Below are positions 1 through 12,463 of a stretch of 64,000 nt of DNA, piece after piece. The notes below the pieces were generated by a model. It was not told the origin of the DNA and ran no database searches. It was given only the letters and a program-made list of their open reading frames with translations. The stretch covers positions 34,646,241 through 34,710,240 of the forward strand of contig OX393557.1 of assembly GCA_947650365.1 (NCBI GenBank), given 5' to 3'. Every line of letters begins with the position of its first letter. The first letter of the stretch is position 1. The DNA is from Chamaelirium japonicum. Taxonomy: Eukaryota; Streptophyta; Magnoliopsida; Liliales; Melanthiaceae. A program made the position numbers and the translations under genes.

Positions 1-497
1 GCCAATGTATCAGGCCAAAATTTAACATAAAGGGTGATAAAATAGATACATGTTTTACTCATAGATATTTTTAAAGAAAAATAACTCAAGATCCAAAAAA
101 AACAACCTAACTTCTAATAGTGATTAACTCCCCAAGCTCTGATGGTACCATTAGTGTATGTTTATTACTACAAAGCCAATCATTCCAAGGTCTGACTCGA
201 TATAGAAAAACTATCTCAAGCTCGGCTCAGTACGTGGACCAAACTGCATTGAAGCCAATAGCACATAAGAGCACATTTAAGCCTCCGATAAAAATACTAG
301 TCACTGCTCAAACTGCATTGATGCAATATCCCTTTGCTACCTTCAACATATGAACATGATGTCTTTTGTCATTTCTTAATTAAATGATCAACACATGAAG
401 TTGCAAAGAGATTTCCATGGCCCTCCAATGCAAATAGCCTGCAAGAATAAACAATAAAAACACCATTTTAATACCATAAATGAAAAGCAAACACTGA

Positions 498-530
498 AGA
501 TAGATAGATAGGTAGAAAGAAAGATAGATA
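498..530. repeat. GATA-rich microsatellite
   Basis: Imperfect GATA/GAAA tetranucleotide run. The rest of positions 1-867 is AT-rich non-coding sequence downstream of the minus-strand FRS pseudogene; I see no gene there. Confidence 0.7.
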
Positions 531-867
531 CTACATTATGAGGTTCTCGTTGTAGGACACCTTATACAGTGCCAACAACACCCACCCCAAACTGAGCAAT
601 AATCAATGTTAGGAGGTTCTCAATTTATTGAAAAACTCTAATTTCATATGTTTGTCGAATGAAAAAAGGTACAGACCACTTGCATCATAAGCCCTACAAC
701 CCTACAAATTTAATGATTACCTATGAATGAAATTTTAAATACAAGACATAAATGATATACAAGAGTTAAATGCATTTTTTGTCACAAAAAAATCATATTG
801 TGACCAGATAAACAGAAATACTGCTACAATAAAAATGTAGGTCATGATTGTGAGAAGACATATACCA

Positions 868-3477
868 TCAAATACTTGAAAATATAGATTGATCATCACA
901 TGCAGCAGCAGCAGCAGCCGCCTCCTGAAAAGTGTACCTCATGAATAACTAAAAGTGTTCAAAGAGTAGGAAGTTATACATTAAAATTCAGTAGGATCAT
1001 ACCTTGGCTTTGATACACCCAGTTTTGTAATGACCATTTTCCCCACAAAACCCATATGTTCGTGGCTTCTTACGACTTTCCTCTTGTGACTCCTCCAATC
1101 CACTTCTTATTCTTATAGCGATTCTCGATCGCCCTTTAGTTTTGACGGGTCCTGTCGAATCACGAATTGTAATATCAGATAATATATCTTTATTTTGAAA
1201 GATAGGTGTTACCGAAGAGCCAACTTGGCTACCAAATACTTGGGATAATGCATCAAGCTCAACTGTCTGAGTTGTTTTTTTTCGGTTATCAAATTCTGCC
1301 AACGTCTTTGACAAGATAGTGTCAAATTCCTCAGCGAATGTAGATGACTTGTATACTTCTTCTAAAGCCTTATTGTATTTATATCGAATGCTCCAATAAA
1401 GATCGCGATCACTTCGGTAGGTGCACTGTCACCTAGGCCAATAGAAACACATCGATGTCGTGCATCTATAGTCCATCGCTTCAGAATATATCTATCCGAA
1501 ATCTCTGAAACATGTTTCTTCCATAAAATATTTAGTACGTGCCTACATAGTAATCCGACGAACTCAAATTGTTTACATTCACAAGAAACCACTACCCCAT
1601 CAGAATTATCATATGTGACAGTTTTCCATTTGCTTTGGTCCGATTGTGGGCGTCCAACAATGAACTTAGTTAAGGTCCCCTCCTTATGCACCTTGTTAGC
1701 CCAATAACTGAATGCATCTTTCAACTCTTACTTGAATATGACAAATAAGGCTTTGGTGTAGCATCTTGCAGCTTACTCTTCAGCTTTCTATCCGAAAGTT
1801 AGAACGGGTTTTGAGTTCATGGTATTGAAATCTTCATCTTCCTCAGCAGAACGACGACTTGCTAATGCCTTATCGTACTGGACGACAAACTCGTGCAATA
1901 CTGTGTTTGTATTAACAAATATATCGAATAATGAATTTATACTTTTAGCCCTTTGACTCGTTCTCGTGCCAGCAAGAAATATATCCTTTAGGTAACAAGG
2001 GATCCAACTTTCTCGTTTCCCCCAAAACTTTGGCAGCCAACTTTTCTCTGCCAATTTATACCTTGTCATCAATTCTTTCCAACATTCCTCTGCTTCAAGT
2101 ATGGTGTTACTACCCTGTAATCTGTTAAAGTATATTTCAAACTCAATACCGTGCATAGTTTTTAAATGCACTATATGCTCACCAATATTCCTGTCAAGAT
2201 GCCAATCACAATATCGATGTAGAGTATTTGGAAAAACTCTAGCGATTGCATTTCCAATAGCTGCATCTTGATCAGTGATGATAGCTCCCGGTGCTTTACC
2301 ATGCATACATGTAAGCCATTGATGAAACAACCAGACAAAGGTTTCCTCTGTCTCATCGGCTAGTAATGCGCAACCGAACAAACTAGACTACCGATGGTGA
2401 TTGATACCAGTGAAAGGAGCAAATGATAAACAGAAGCTATTAGTACGATATGTGACATCGAATATAATAACGTCACTAAACTTAACATATGATTCTCGTG
2501 ATCTCCCATCTGCCCAGAATACACTTCTTAAAGTTAAGTCTTCAGCCACTTCAAAAGAAAAGTAAAAATCTGAATCATTGGCTTTTTTCTCTTAAAAGTG
2601 TTTAATAACTTTAGCACAATTTTGATCGATATTGTTCTTTCTTTCAATTCTCAAGTGATCATGAACTTGTTGTGGAGTTACAATGTCATTCTGACTATAT
2701 TCCAATACATTGACAACCTTTGCAATTTTTAAATTTGTTATTCCTTCACTATGAAGCTGTGTAATTAAATTCTTGACTCGTGGCTGTCGATGAACATTCT
2801 TGTGTGAACGATGCTTCGATGTCTTTATTGGACTAGTCAGCTCATGATTGCCATATTGCTCAACAAACATGGTAACTCTCCAAGTGTCAGAATTAGTAAG
2901 AATAATCTTCATCCTTGCATTACATCCTACCCGTAGTTGACGATTATGAACTACTTCTTTGTCTGCCTCTCCTTTGCTACTTTTCAGTGTAATCTGACCC
3001 TCTTTGTTACAGACAAATTTTCTAGATATCACTTTGTTTTTATCTGTCCTAGACTTATTGGTCGACGACCATCTTACACCAAATCCTGTCTTCAAAGCAT
3101 ACCGATTATAGAAGTCATATGCAGCTTTCTGACTAACAAACTCCATTCCTATCTGTGGTGTAATAGAAGCATCTCTTTCATCATCTTCCAAATTATATAT
3201 ATATCATGATATTCGGGGTTGTCCTAAAAATAAAGAGATTAAAAATATAGTGAGACATTATATCTTGTAGTACGAACTATGTTTTCAATACATTTCAACC
3301 AAGAATCAAGAATCGTTTATGTTTGAATAATTAAAATATATATCATGATATAAAACAAATCATAATTACCTGGTTTATGATTTCAGGGCAGTGAGAAAAG
3401 CCTGTTTCGTAATTCACATCTCTATCAGAATATCCATTTTCTTGAAGTAAAGGGTCATGTTGATTGTTAATAACCAT
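868..3477 (-). pseudogene. FAR1-related sequence (FRS/FHY3 family) pseudogene
   Basis: FRS proteins are plant transcription factors derived from Mutator-like transposases. Read right to left, exon 1 (3477-3370, 36 codons, ATG start) ends at a GT donor; exon 2 (3223-1003) carries a FAR1 DNA-binding domain (about 3191-2640), a MULE transposase core with D and H motifs (about 2480-1790) and a SWIM zinc finger with CxC...CxH (about 1620-1510). A last exon (924-868) encodes a run of seven alanines followed by CDDQSIFSSI and a TGA stop. Introns 3224-3369 and 925-1002 have GT-AG ends. The reading frame is broken by stops at 2592-2594, 2388-2390, 1788-1790, 1773-1775 and 1728-1730, by a one-base shift near 1405-1412, and apparently by a frame change in the AT run near 3200. 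The C-terminal zinc knuckle lacks its first cysteine (Tyr instead). I infer a dead or dying copy. It could instead be an FRS-like MULE relic, but the spliced exon plan favours a former host gene. Confidence 0.85.
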
Positions 3478-4187
3478 TTTCCTCCCTGAAACCAATTGTA
3501 TACTGTGTTTTATAAAAATAACTTACAGAGATCAACATTAAAAAAAAAAACTAATCTGCAATGGCATGGTGGTGCCACCTGATTTGTTCAGGTAAGGTTC
3601 TTGTAATTTGCCCTTAAAACTTTGCTGTTCGGCTATATGGTATCTTCTTTCCATGTGGAAAATTTGTAGGTAGGCTCCCAAAATAGGGTCATTCAAGCCC
3701 TGTTTAAAAAAAAAAAAAAAGAAGATATGTAGATACTACTTTGTCATTGATTTGCACTGTTGCACAGAACTTACGTGCCTAGTTTCTGCTTAATCTTTTG
3801 TTCTCTGGTTCTCTTGGGTCCGCTCATCCACTTGGTACGATGATCACATTTAGGGTGACTTTCTGTCAGGTTGATAGGTTTTATCATACATAATTGGAAG
3901 TTCTCTCTAAGATGAACAATTTTTTTTATTACCAATAAAAAAATGATACTTGTACGGAAACACCTGAATCAACTCGACAGTTTATTGATACACCATCTAT
4001 ACAGATTGGAGGCAATCTGTTTGCATTTATAATATCTAATGTGACTTTTGTCGGTTTGAACTTCTTCACGAATGCCGCTGCTTATTAAATATTTATTGAA
4101 TTAAATATTTCCATTTAAATTATTATTTTGAATAATAAATTTCTTTACTGGATTAAAATTGGATTTCAGAGTATCTCCTGATTTCTA
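3478..4187. other. Intergenic, no gene seen
   Basis: AT-rich sequence upstream of the FRS pseudogene with short poly-A runs near 3541 and 3706. I see no ORF of note and no recognisable promoter. Confidence 0.6.
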
Positions 4188-5285
4188 ACATGGCACGTCG
4201 GTTTTGTCTGACTAGACAAAACGGAACCAAAAGCTAACTAGGACAAGCTGACTAGATAAAAAAGGATCGAACCCCCACCTATCCTGACCGACACTCTATT
4301 CTTCAATCAACGGTCCAGATGCCTCAGCATCTTCATCTTAAACTCGCGAGCCCCGGAAATTTAGCCCCCATTGTCTCTTGAATCACGATGACGGCTACGG
4401 TTGTTTGCTACCATCCATTATAAAGACCGTGCTGCCAAATAAAATTTCGCCCTCTTTCATAATAATTGTAATCACCATGATTAAAACGTTTCCAAATTTG
4501 TCCCTGCTTCCAAATGGTGTTGATTTCCTCCATGATTTCAAACCTGGTGTTGATTTCCTCCATGATTTCAAACCTTTTGATGGGATTAGCATCCCTGATT
4601 TTTTAAAAAATACCAAAAAAAAAACTCTGTGTCTGCCCTTTTTCCGGGCCATCCCTGATTTGGGATGCGGGGTTCCCACTAAATTCATAAATTGGGTTCA
4701 AAAAACAATATTAATTCATATTGTCTCTTTCAAACTGATCTTTAACTTGCAAGCCATCTGTTACTCAGGGATGAGACTGAGCCCTTTGGATTTCTGAAAA
4801 ATCATGTGCTTACATTTTTCCAATTAAACTGTAATCATGGCAATATAGAGTAATGGCCAGGACCAACAAAACCATGTTTAATTCATACATAAAGTTGAGA
4901 AGATTCAAAATTAACTTCAAGCCATTCTCTTCTATTTGAAGCTGTGATCATTATTTAGTTTCATTCATTTCTGTCATATTTTCGTTGCGGGTCGTGCTAA
5001 GTGGGTCGCATAAGCATGCCCCGTGTCGGTTAGGTGAGTCCATTGTGTGCCGATCGGCAATGTGATGGTGGTGGTCAACGATGACAGCAAGAGATTCGAA
5101 CATCGGCCGTAATGTTTGTTGTTGTCAAAGGCAGCTGTGATAGTGCTTGCAGTCGCACCGAAGGTGCTCGCTGCGTGCTGATCGGCACGAGATTCCACTT
5201 GGATATATAATATCACTATTCCACTTGGTCGTCTGACTGCTGATGGTGTTCGATAGAGGTGGGGAGAGGTCTGGACATCGTCCGA
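4188..5285. repeat. Degenerate repeat block related to the duplicated unit
   Basis: The words GCTGACTAGACAAAA and GCTAACTAGCACAAGC, and CGGCAC-type hairpins, recur here and again near 5400, 6140, 11290 and 12040. This marks the stretch as part of a non-coding dispersed repeat. The CCGATCGGC motif near 5050 resembles those in the tandem repeat further right. No convincing ORF is present. Confidence 0.5.
4515..4574. repeat. Two-copy 30-bp tandem repeat
   Basis: Two identical 30-bp units, 4515-4544 and 4545-4574, each containing GATTTCCTCCATGATTTC. Confidence 0.9.
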
Positions 5286-5714
5286 GGTGTGTGTTGCTGC
5301 CGAAAATGATAATTGGGGTGGCGATGCTCGGGATTTATGTTGCCACCAAATTTGGTCCGGCTTTTTTTGCCTCCGAAGGTGGCCCGCTGCAGTGTCGACA
5401 GCTAAAACGGAAGCTAACTAGCACAAGCTAACTGGACAAAAATGAACCGAATAGATCTAACCATTCATTCAAAAATCAACGCACGATCTCTATTTCCCCG
5501 TCAACCAACTCCCTATCATTGGTTTCAAATCACGACCCATTTAAACTGCACTAAACCCCTAAAATCTTGGCCCATTTAAACTACACTAAACCTGACTGTT
5601 CATCCTATGATTGTTGTTTGCACCAACGGCTATAAACCCGCCTGCTAAAATTTTGGCCTCCCCAAACCATCGGGTCGATTTCGAGTAATCCGTTCGAATA
5701 GAGACAGTTGTGAT

Positions 5715-6122
5715 TGATTGATTATAGGGGGAGGGGGAGTTGGTCACGCCGAAGGCGCCCGCTTTGTGCCAATCGGCACGGACGAGGAAATATAGTTGTC
5801 GTCGAAAGTGTTTTGCTACCGAAGACGTTGAGGTGTGTTGCCGCTGAAGGCGGCCAGCTGCAGTGCCGACATATGTGTTGCTGCCAATGTGATTGATCAA
5901 TTATAGGGGGAGGGGGAGTTGGTCGCACCGAAAGCGCTCGCTTAGTGCCAATCGGCACGGGCGAGGAAATGGGTGTTCCTATGGATGCCGGTGTTGTCGT
6001 CGAAAGTGTTTTGTTGCCAAAGGCGTTCAAGTGGGTTGCCACCAAAGGTGGCCCGCTGCAGTGCCGACATATGTGTTGCCGCCGAAGGCGGCCTGCTGCA
6101 GTGCCGATAGGCACGGGCATGC
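5715..6122. repeat. Two diverged direct repeats of about 180-230 bp
   Basis: Two units each start with GATTGAT(T/C)(G/A)ATTATAGG at about 5715 and 5891. Each contains GTTGGTC, CCAATCGGCACGG, GTCGTCGAAAGTGTTTTG and GCAGTGCCGACATATGTGTTG. The second has an extra 30-bp stretch after GAGGAAAT. The ORFs seen on both strands are by-products of the repeat and look non-coding. The copy B counterpart is at about 11602-12010. Confidence 0.8.
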
Positions 6123-6127
6123 ACTAG
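6101..6127 (+). other. Helitron-like 3' terminus (copy A)
   Basis: A perfect 5-bp stem hairpin, GTGCC-GATA-GGCAC (6101-6114), is followed nine bases later by CTAG (6124-6127) and then T. This is the layout of plant Helitron 3' ends (hairpin, short spacer, CTRR, insertion before T). No matching 5' TC end or Rep/helicase ORF was found, so the call is tentative. The copy B equivalent is 11990-12016. Confidence 0.35.
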
Positions 6128-6955
6128 TATATAAAACATGGCACGACGGTTTCGTGCTGACTAGACAAAATGACATGCTGACTATACAAAAATGTACATG
6201 CTGACTAGACAAAAATAATGTTGCTAACTGGACCAAATCATTCAGTATTGGAGAGAGCATCACATCCACCCCTTGTTCCAAAAAAAGAAAAAAAATTATT
6301 TAATTTTTTTTAAAAAAGCATCACATCCACCCCCTGTTCCAAATAAAGAAATAATTTAATTTAATTTAAAAAAAAAATAGAGCATCACATCCACCCTTTC
6401 ACGCTCGGGTCCCCCCGAACAAATCCCCCTTCATTCCCGTGCGTATCGCAGTCCCCCCTTTCACACCCTCGCCCTTCACACCCCCCTCTTCGCCCTGTTC
6501 ATCGCCCCCCCTCCCCCTCGAGTCCCTCGATTAAGCCGGTTTTCACGCCCCCTTGATTCGGCCTTCACACCTCCCTCTTTCTGGCCTACATGCTGATAAT
6601 ATCGCCTCCCCCTCTCGAGCTACATAGATCCTTCGACACCCCTATTCCAAAACCAAAAAAAAAAAAATCCTTTGACGTCCCCAAATGAACCGGCCTTCAT
6701 GCCCCCCTCCCCTCTTCAGGCTGATAAGATCGCCTCCCCCTCTCGACCCGCCCAGATCCTTCGATGCCCAACACACCTAAATCAAGCAACCAGCCTTCAA
6801 ATCCCCCTCTCCCGCAATAACCTACCATGGTCGCCCCAAATCCTTCATTGTTTCCAAATCTTCTCCTTTCAATTGCACTCACCGCAAACCCTTCAAGAGA
6901 GGCTGGCCATCGTGCAGAAACCATCGCCCTCTCGCCTCTCGGTCCCAGGTATGTA

Positions 6956-7057
<102 letters not shown>

Positions 7058-7179
7058 AATGACAGATTCCACAATCTCTCAGCGAAGGCAAATCCCGCAT
7101 GATAGGCATCAACACAATGATACCACACAACAACAACAACCGCATGATACCACATATTTGTCTTTTTTTCAAGCAACAT

Positions 7180-10100
7180 GAGACCGAAAAAGCTCTATTT
7201 TGTGGAGGGGGAGATCATCCTGAGCATTAAAACTGAGGTCGTGGCAGAGGCTGAAGCAGTTGGAGATGTCGTCTTGCAGTTTCTTGATGGAAGAAGTTTA
7301 TTACTTAGAGACATACTTTATGTACCGTCCTTGAAATGAAACTTAATCTCTGTTTCCCTATTAAATAATAAAGGTTTTTTAGTTTTATTTGATGCTTCTG
7401 GTGTGTTAATTAAATTGAATGGTTCCTTTGTTTGTAAGGGAAAGACATAGAATGGTCTCTATGTAATTAACTCCAATCATAAGCAGGATAACATAACTGA
7501 AGCTTGTGTGGTTAATTTATCTAAAAAAAAAATCCCTCAGATAATCCAACACTCCTTTGGCATCTAAGGCTTGGACACATAGCCTCAGACAGGATTCACA
7601 AGTTGGTTAAGGTAGGACTTTTAAGTCTAGATGTTTTAGAGAGCCTATCAATGTGTGAGTCTTGCTTGGAAGGCAAGATGACTAAAATAACTTTCCGAGC
7701 CAAAGGTAGCAGATCTTAAGAGGTATTGGAATTGGTACACACTGATGTATGTGGGCCCATAAGTATCTTGCCATAGGAGGCTTTGAGTATTTTATCACCT
7801 TCACGGATGATCACTTGAGGTTTGGATACATATACCTAATGTGGCGGAAGTCTGAATCCTTTGATAAGTTTAAGGAATTTAGAGCTGAAGCAGAAAAGTA
7901 GACGGGTAAGAGTATAAAGTCTCTTCGATCGGATCAAAGAGGCGAATACCTATCGGATGAATTTATTGAGTACCTGTGTAAGCATGGGATTGTATCCCAG
8001 TTGACTACACCAGGGACATCGTAACAAAATGGTGTATCTAAGAGGAGAAACTGAACTTTGTTAGATATGGTTCGGACTATAATGAGTTATGCAACATTAT
8101 CACCTAGTTTTTGATGATATCCCTAGAGACGATAGCATATACCTTGAACTTTGTTCCATCAAAGTCAGTACCTCTAACTCCTTGGGAGCTGTGGTTGAAG
8201 CAAAAGCCAAGCCTGCAGCACTTTAGGATTTGGGGTTGTCCAGCACATGTGCAAAAGGACAAGCGAGATAAGATAGAATTAAGGACTAAGGTATGTTTAT
8301 TCGTTGGGTATCCAAAAGGGACAAAGGGTGGTTTATTTTATTATCCTAAGGATAGAAAGGTTATCGTCTTGATAAATGCCATATTCTTGAAGCATGATTA
8401 TTTAATAGACCATAAGCACACCAGTAAAGTAGTTTTTGAAGAATTATTTGATACTGATGGGAGTATACAGACAGAAAACATAGTAGGAGCCGATACCACT
8501 AAGATAAACGATACTGTATAATCGACTCCTACGGAACCACCATAGGTTCATCGCAGTGGGAGGACCACAAGAGCTCATGATAGATACATTGGAGAAGCCT
8601 TCTTGGTAGATCCAGAGTTTCAAGAGGATGATCCTCTGAACTATGATGAAGCGATGGTATCCTCTGACCATGCAGCATGACAGAAAGCCATAGAGGTGGA
8701 ACTAACATCGATGTCCTAAAACTCAGTCTGGACACTTGTAACACTGCCTCATAAACATGTTGGGTATAAGTGGGTGTACAAAAGAAAAAGAGATCCGAAT
8801 GGTACCGTTGAGACTTACAAAGCTAGACTAGTCGCTAAGGGTTATACCAGCGAGAAGGGATCGACTATGATGAAACCTTTTCGATAGTGGCTATGCTTAA
8901 GTCTATCGGGATCCTTTTATCCATTGCAGTCCATTATGATTGGAAGATCTAGCAAATGGATGTCAAGACCGTATTCCTTAACGGTGATTTGGAAGAAGAC
9001 ATCTATATGTCTCAGTCTCCAGGCTTTGTCGTAAAAGGTCAGGAAAGTCTGGTGTGCAAGTTGCAAACGTCCATTTATGGACTGAAGCAAGCATCCAGAA
9101 GTTGGAACATGTATTTTGATCAGGCTATCCAGTCTTATGGATTTGAACAGAACGTGGATGAACCATGTGTTTATAAGAGGAGCGATAAAACTGCAGTAGT
9201 TTTTCTAGTACTTTACGTAGATGATATCCTGCTCATTGGAAATGATGTTGGAACGTTATCTACAGTAAAGGTGTGGTTATCCTTTTAATTTGACATGAAA
9301 GACTTGGGTAAAACGAGTTATGTTCTGGGGATCAAGGTAACTCGAGATCGCCAGAACAAGATTCTCTCACTGTCACAGTCAGCCTATATAGATATTATCT
9401 TGGTCAGATTCAGTATGCACAACTCCAAGAAGGGACTCGTTTTATTCAGACATGGAATGAAATTGTCTAAGGATCAGGGTCCTAAGACTCCTTAGAAGAG
9501 AGCAGAGATGCGGAAGATACCTTATGCTTTGGCTGTAGGGAGTCTGATGTATACTATACAGTATACGAGACCAGATATATGCTATGCAGTAGGCATGATG
9601 GGCATGTATCAGTCAAATTCGGGTCTAGGGCACTAGACTGCTATGAAAAGTATACTCAAGTATCTCTATAGGACGAGAGATTATAAGTCAGTTTACTCTT
9701 CACAGGAACTGATACCGATTGGATATACGGATTTTGATTTTGCAGCAGATCCGGAATACAGGAGATCGACGTCAAGGTTTGTGTTTTTATTGGAATGAGG
9801 AGCTATTAGTTGGAGGAGCGTGAAGCAGGGATGCATCACGGATTCGATGACAGAAACTGAGTATGTTGCGACGTGCGAAGTAGCCAAGGAGGCGATGTGG
9901 CTCAAAAAGTTCCTCACGAACTTAGGATGTGTACCGGGAGCTCAAGATCCTATTGCCCTTTACTGTGACAATAGTGGAGCAGTAGCATAATCCAATGAGC
10001 CAAGATATCACCAGAAGAGTAAGCACATCGAGTAAAAATACTACATTATCCGGGACTTACAGAAGCGAGGGGAGGTTGCAGTGACTCAGGTGGCGTCTGC

Positions 10101-10199
10101 AGATAACATGGCGGACCCTTTCACAAAGGTGTTACCGACCAAGGCTTTTGAAAAGCACGTGGATGCCATGGGAGTTAAGACTGTTATTCCCCGCTAGGT
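7180..10199 (+). pseudogene. Ty1/Copia pol relic, copy A
   Basis: Domain order protease end (LRDILYVPS), GAG pre-integrase, integrase, reverse transcriptase, RNase H is that of Copia elements. Visible pieces: integrase C-terminal region 8111-8520, RT with QMDVKTVFLNGDLEEDIYM (about 8950-9010) and YVDDILLIGN (9217-9246), RNase H from about 9650 (GYTDFDFAADPE) to ADNMADPFTKVLP (about 10100-10130). No gag or 5' LTR was found: the left side begins abruptly in unrelated CT-rich sequence. Many stops interrupt the frame, for example 7717, 7899, 8543, 9286 and 10033. It is non-functional. The purine tract and 3' LTR follow directly. Confidence 0.9.
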
Positions 10200-10211
10200 C
10201 AAGTGGGAGAT

Positions 10212-11176
10212 TGTTGTAGCTCGTGTGTCCTGAGCATGGATTTTCTGTATTAACATTAATAAAGATGACATTGGTTATTGCTTTAATTAGAATACTACTT
10301 TGGTATATGTTAATACACATATAATAAAAGGACCCTAGGGAACACAGTAGGCCACTGAGGCACAAGGTGGATCCATGCTTGGGAGACCTAGTGGACCAGT
10401 TCTGTGTAGACCTAGAACTTGTTTACAGCTTTGGTGATGCCGGTCGCTTCACCGGGAATAAGCTGTTGGCAGGTAGAAGATGTTGTGAAGTCTCCACCAC
10501 GGGAATATGGGATTCCCATTCACCTGACCAAGCACAATGATCGTGTTGAATAGGAACCAAGACGGTGCATAGTTCAGCGATTCAGACACTGGTGCATAAA
10601 CTGTCTTACTACTATAGATAAGCTGTCCTTAATCCTAAGGGACCATGTACACTGGGACAACCAATTGTGTGGTGCTTTGATGTGCCAACATATGCGGACC
10701 TTCCATTGTACAGTACCACGGTATGTTGGGTTACCCGGTTGGTGCTTGAGTTGCATACAATCCCTATAGGTTATCCGACGTCTAGTATTGGATGGGTGCA
10801 TTTTGATTAGTCAATCTGTCCACACAGTTAACCCAGGCCTGGTGGTTGTCAGTTTGACTGACGACGTTCCAGATACTAGGCATAGCACCGGAAGGTGTGT
10901 GGTGTTATAGATAACAAGTCATCAAATCCTAGTCAGATGATCGATCGGGATCTGATGGTGCTCCCCACCGCCCGAGTCGTATCATGGCACCAATAATAGA
11001 AGGGACTAAGGATTATCAGAGTATAGTAGAAAACAGAGTTATGAAGGAGTAACATAAGTTTAGGATCACTAGAGTTCAACTTGCGTCGCACTTTGGATGG
11101 CTACGCGGGTTAATCGGATTAGGACTGATTAAGGGAACTTTCGGTATGTCACCAGAATAGTTAATCAGGGATCCGG
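10212..11176 (+). mobile_element. Copia 3' LTR, truncated at the duplication breakpoint
   Basis: It begins TGTTGTAGCTCG right after the purine-rich AAGTGGGAGAT and follows the same sequence as the full LTRs further right. It stops at GGGATCCGGT, about halfway through the roughly 1.94-kb LTR, where copy B of the duplication begins. Confidence 0.85.
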
Positions 11177-11989
11177 TGTGTGTTGCTGCCGAAAATGATA
11201 ATTGGGGTGGCAATGCTCGGGATTTGTGTTGCCACCAAATTTGGTCCGGCTTTTTTTGCCTCCGAAGGCGGCCCGCTGCAGTACCGACAACTAAAACGGA
11301 AGCTAACTAGCACAAGCTGACTGGACAAAAATGAACCGAATTGATCTAACCATTCATTCAAAAATCAACTCACGATCTCTATTTCCCCGTCAACCAACTC
11401 CCTATCATTGGTTTCAAATCACGACCCATTTAAACTGCACTAAACCCCTAAAATCTTGGCCCATTTAAACTACACTAAACCTGACCGTTCATCCTGTGAT
11501 TGTTGTTTGCACCAACGGCTATAAACCCGCCTGCTAAAATTTTGGCCTCCCCAAACCATCGGGTCGATCTCGAGTAATCCGTTCGAATAGAGACAGTTGT
11601 GATTGATTGATTATAGGGGGAGGGGGAGTTGGTCACGCCAAAGGCGCCCGCTTCGTGCCAATCGGCACGGACAAGGAAATATAGTTGTTATCGAAAGTGT
11701 TTTGCTGCCGAAGACGTTCAGGTGTGTTGCCGCTGAAGGCGGCCAGCTGCAGTGCCGACATATGTGTTGTGGCCAATGTGATTGATCAATTATAGGAGGA
11801 GGGGGAGTTGGTCGAGCTGAAAGCGCCTGCTTAGTGCCAATCGGCACGGGCGAGGAAATGGGTGTTCCTATGGATGCCGGTGTTGTCGTCGAAAGTGTTT
11901 TGTTACCAAAGGCGTTTAGGTGGGTTGCCACCGAAGGTGGCCCGTTGTAGTGCCGACAAATGTGTTGCCGCCGAAGGCGGCCTGCTGCA

Positions 11990-12016
11990 GTGCCGATAGG
12001 CACGGGCATGCACTAG
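11990..12016 (+). other. Helitron-like 3' terminus (copy B)
   Basis: Same hairpin GTGCCGATAGGCAC (11990-12003) and CTAG (12013-12016) as at 6101-6127. Present because the block was duplicated, so it is not independent evidence. Confidence 0.35.
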
Positions 12017-12463
12017 TATATATAACATGGCACGACGGTTTCGTGCTGACTAGACAAAATGACACGCTGACTATAAAAAAATGTATATGCTGACTAGACA
12101 AAAATAACGTTGCTAGCTGGACCAAATCATTCAGTATTGGAGAGAGCATCACATCCACCTCCTTGTTCCAAAAAAAGAAATAAATTCATTTAATTTTAAA
12201 AAAAAACAAAGCATCACATCCATCCCCCGGCCTGTTCCAAATAAAGAAATAAATTAATTTAATTTTAAAAAAAAACAGAGCATCACATCCACCCTTTCAC
12301 GCTCGGGCCCCCCGAACAAATCCCCCTTCATTCCCGTGCATATCACAGTCCCCCCTTTCACACCCTCGCCCTTCATGCCCCCCTTTTTGCCCCGTTCATC
12401 GCCCCCCTCCCCCTCGAGTCCCTAGATTAAGCCAGTTTTCACGCCCCCTTGATCCGGCCTTCA

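Noticed and set aside
5586..6281. Overlapping ORFs of 60-132 codons on both strands
   Set aside because: They lie in tandemly repeated non-coding sequence; frames are not conserved between the two duplication copies.
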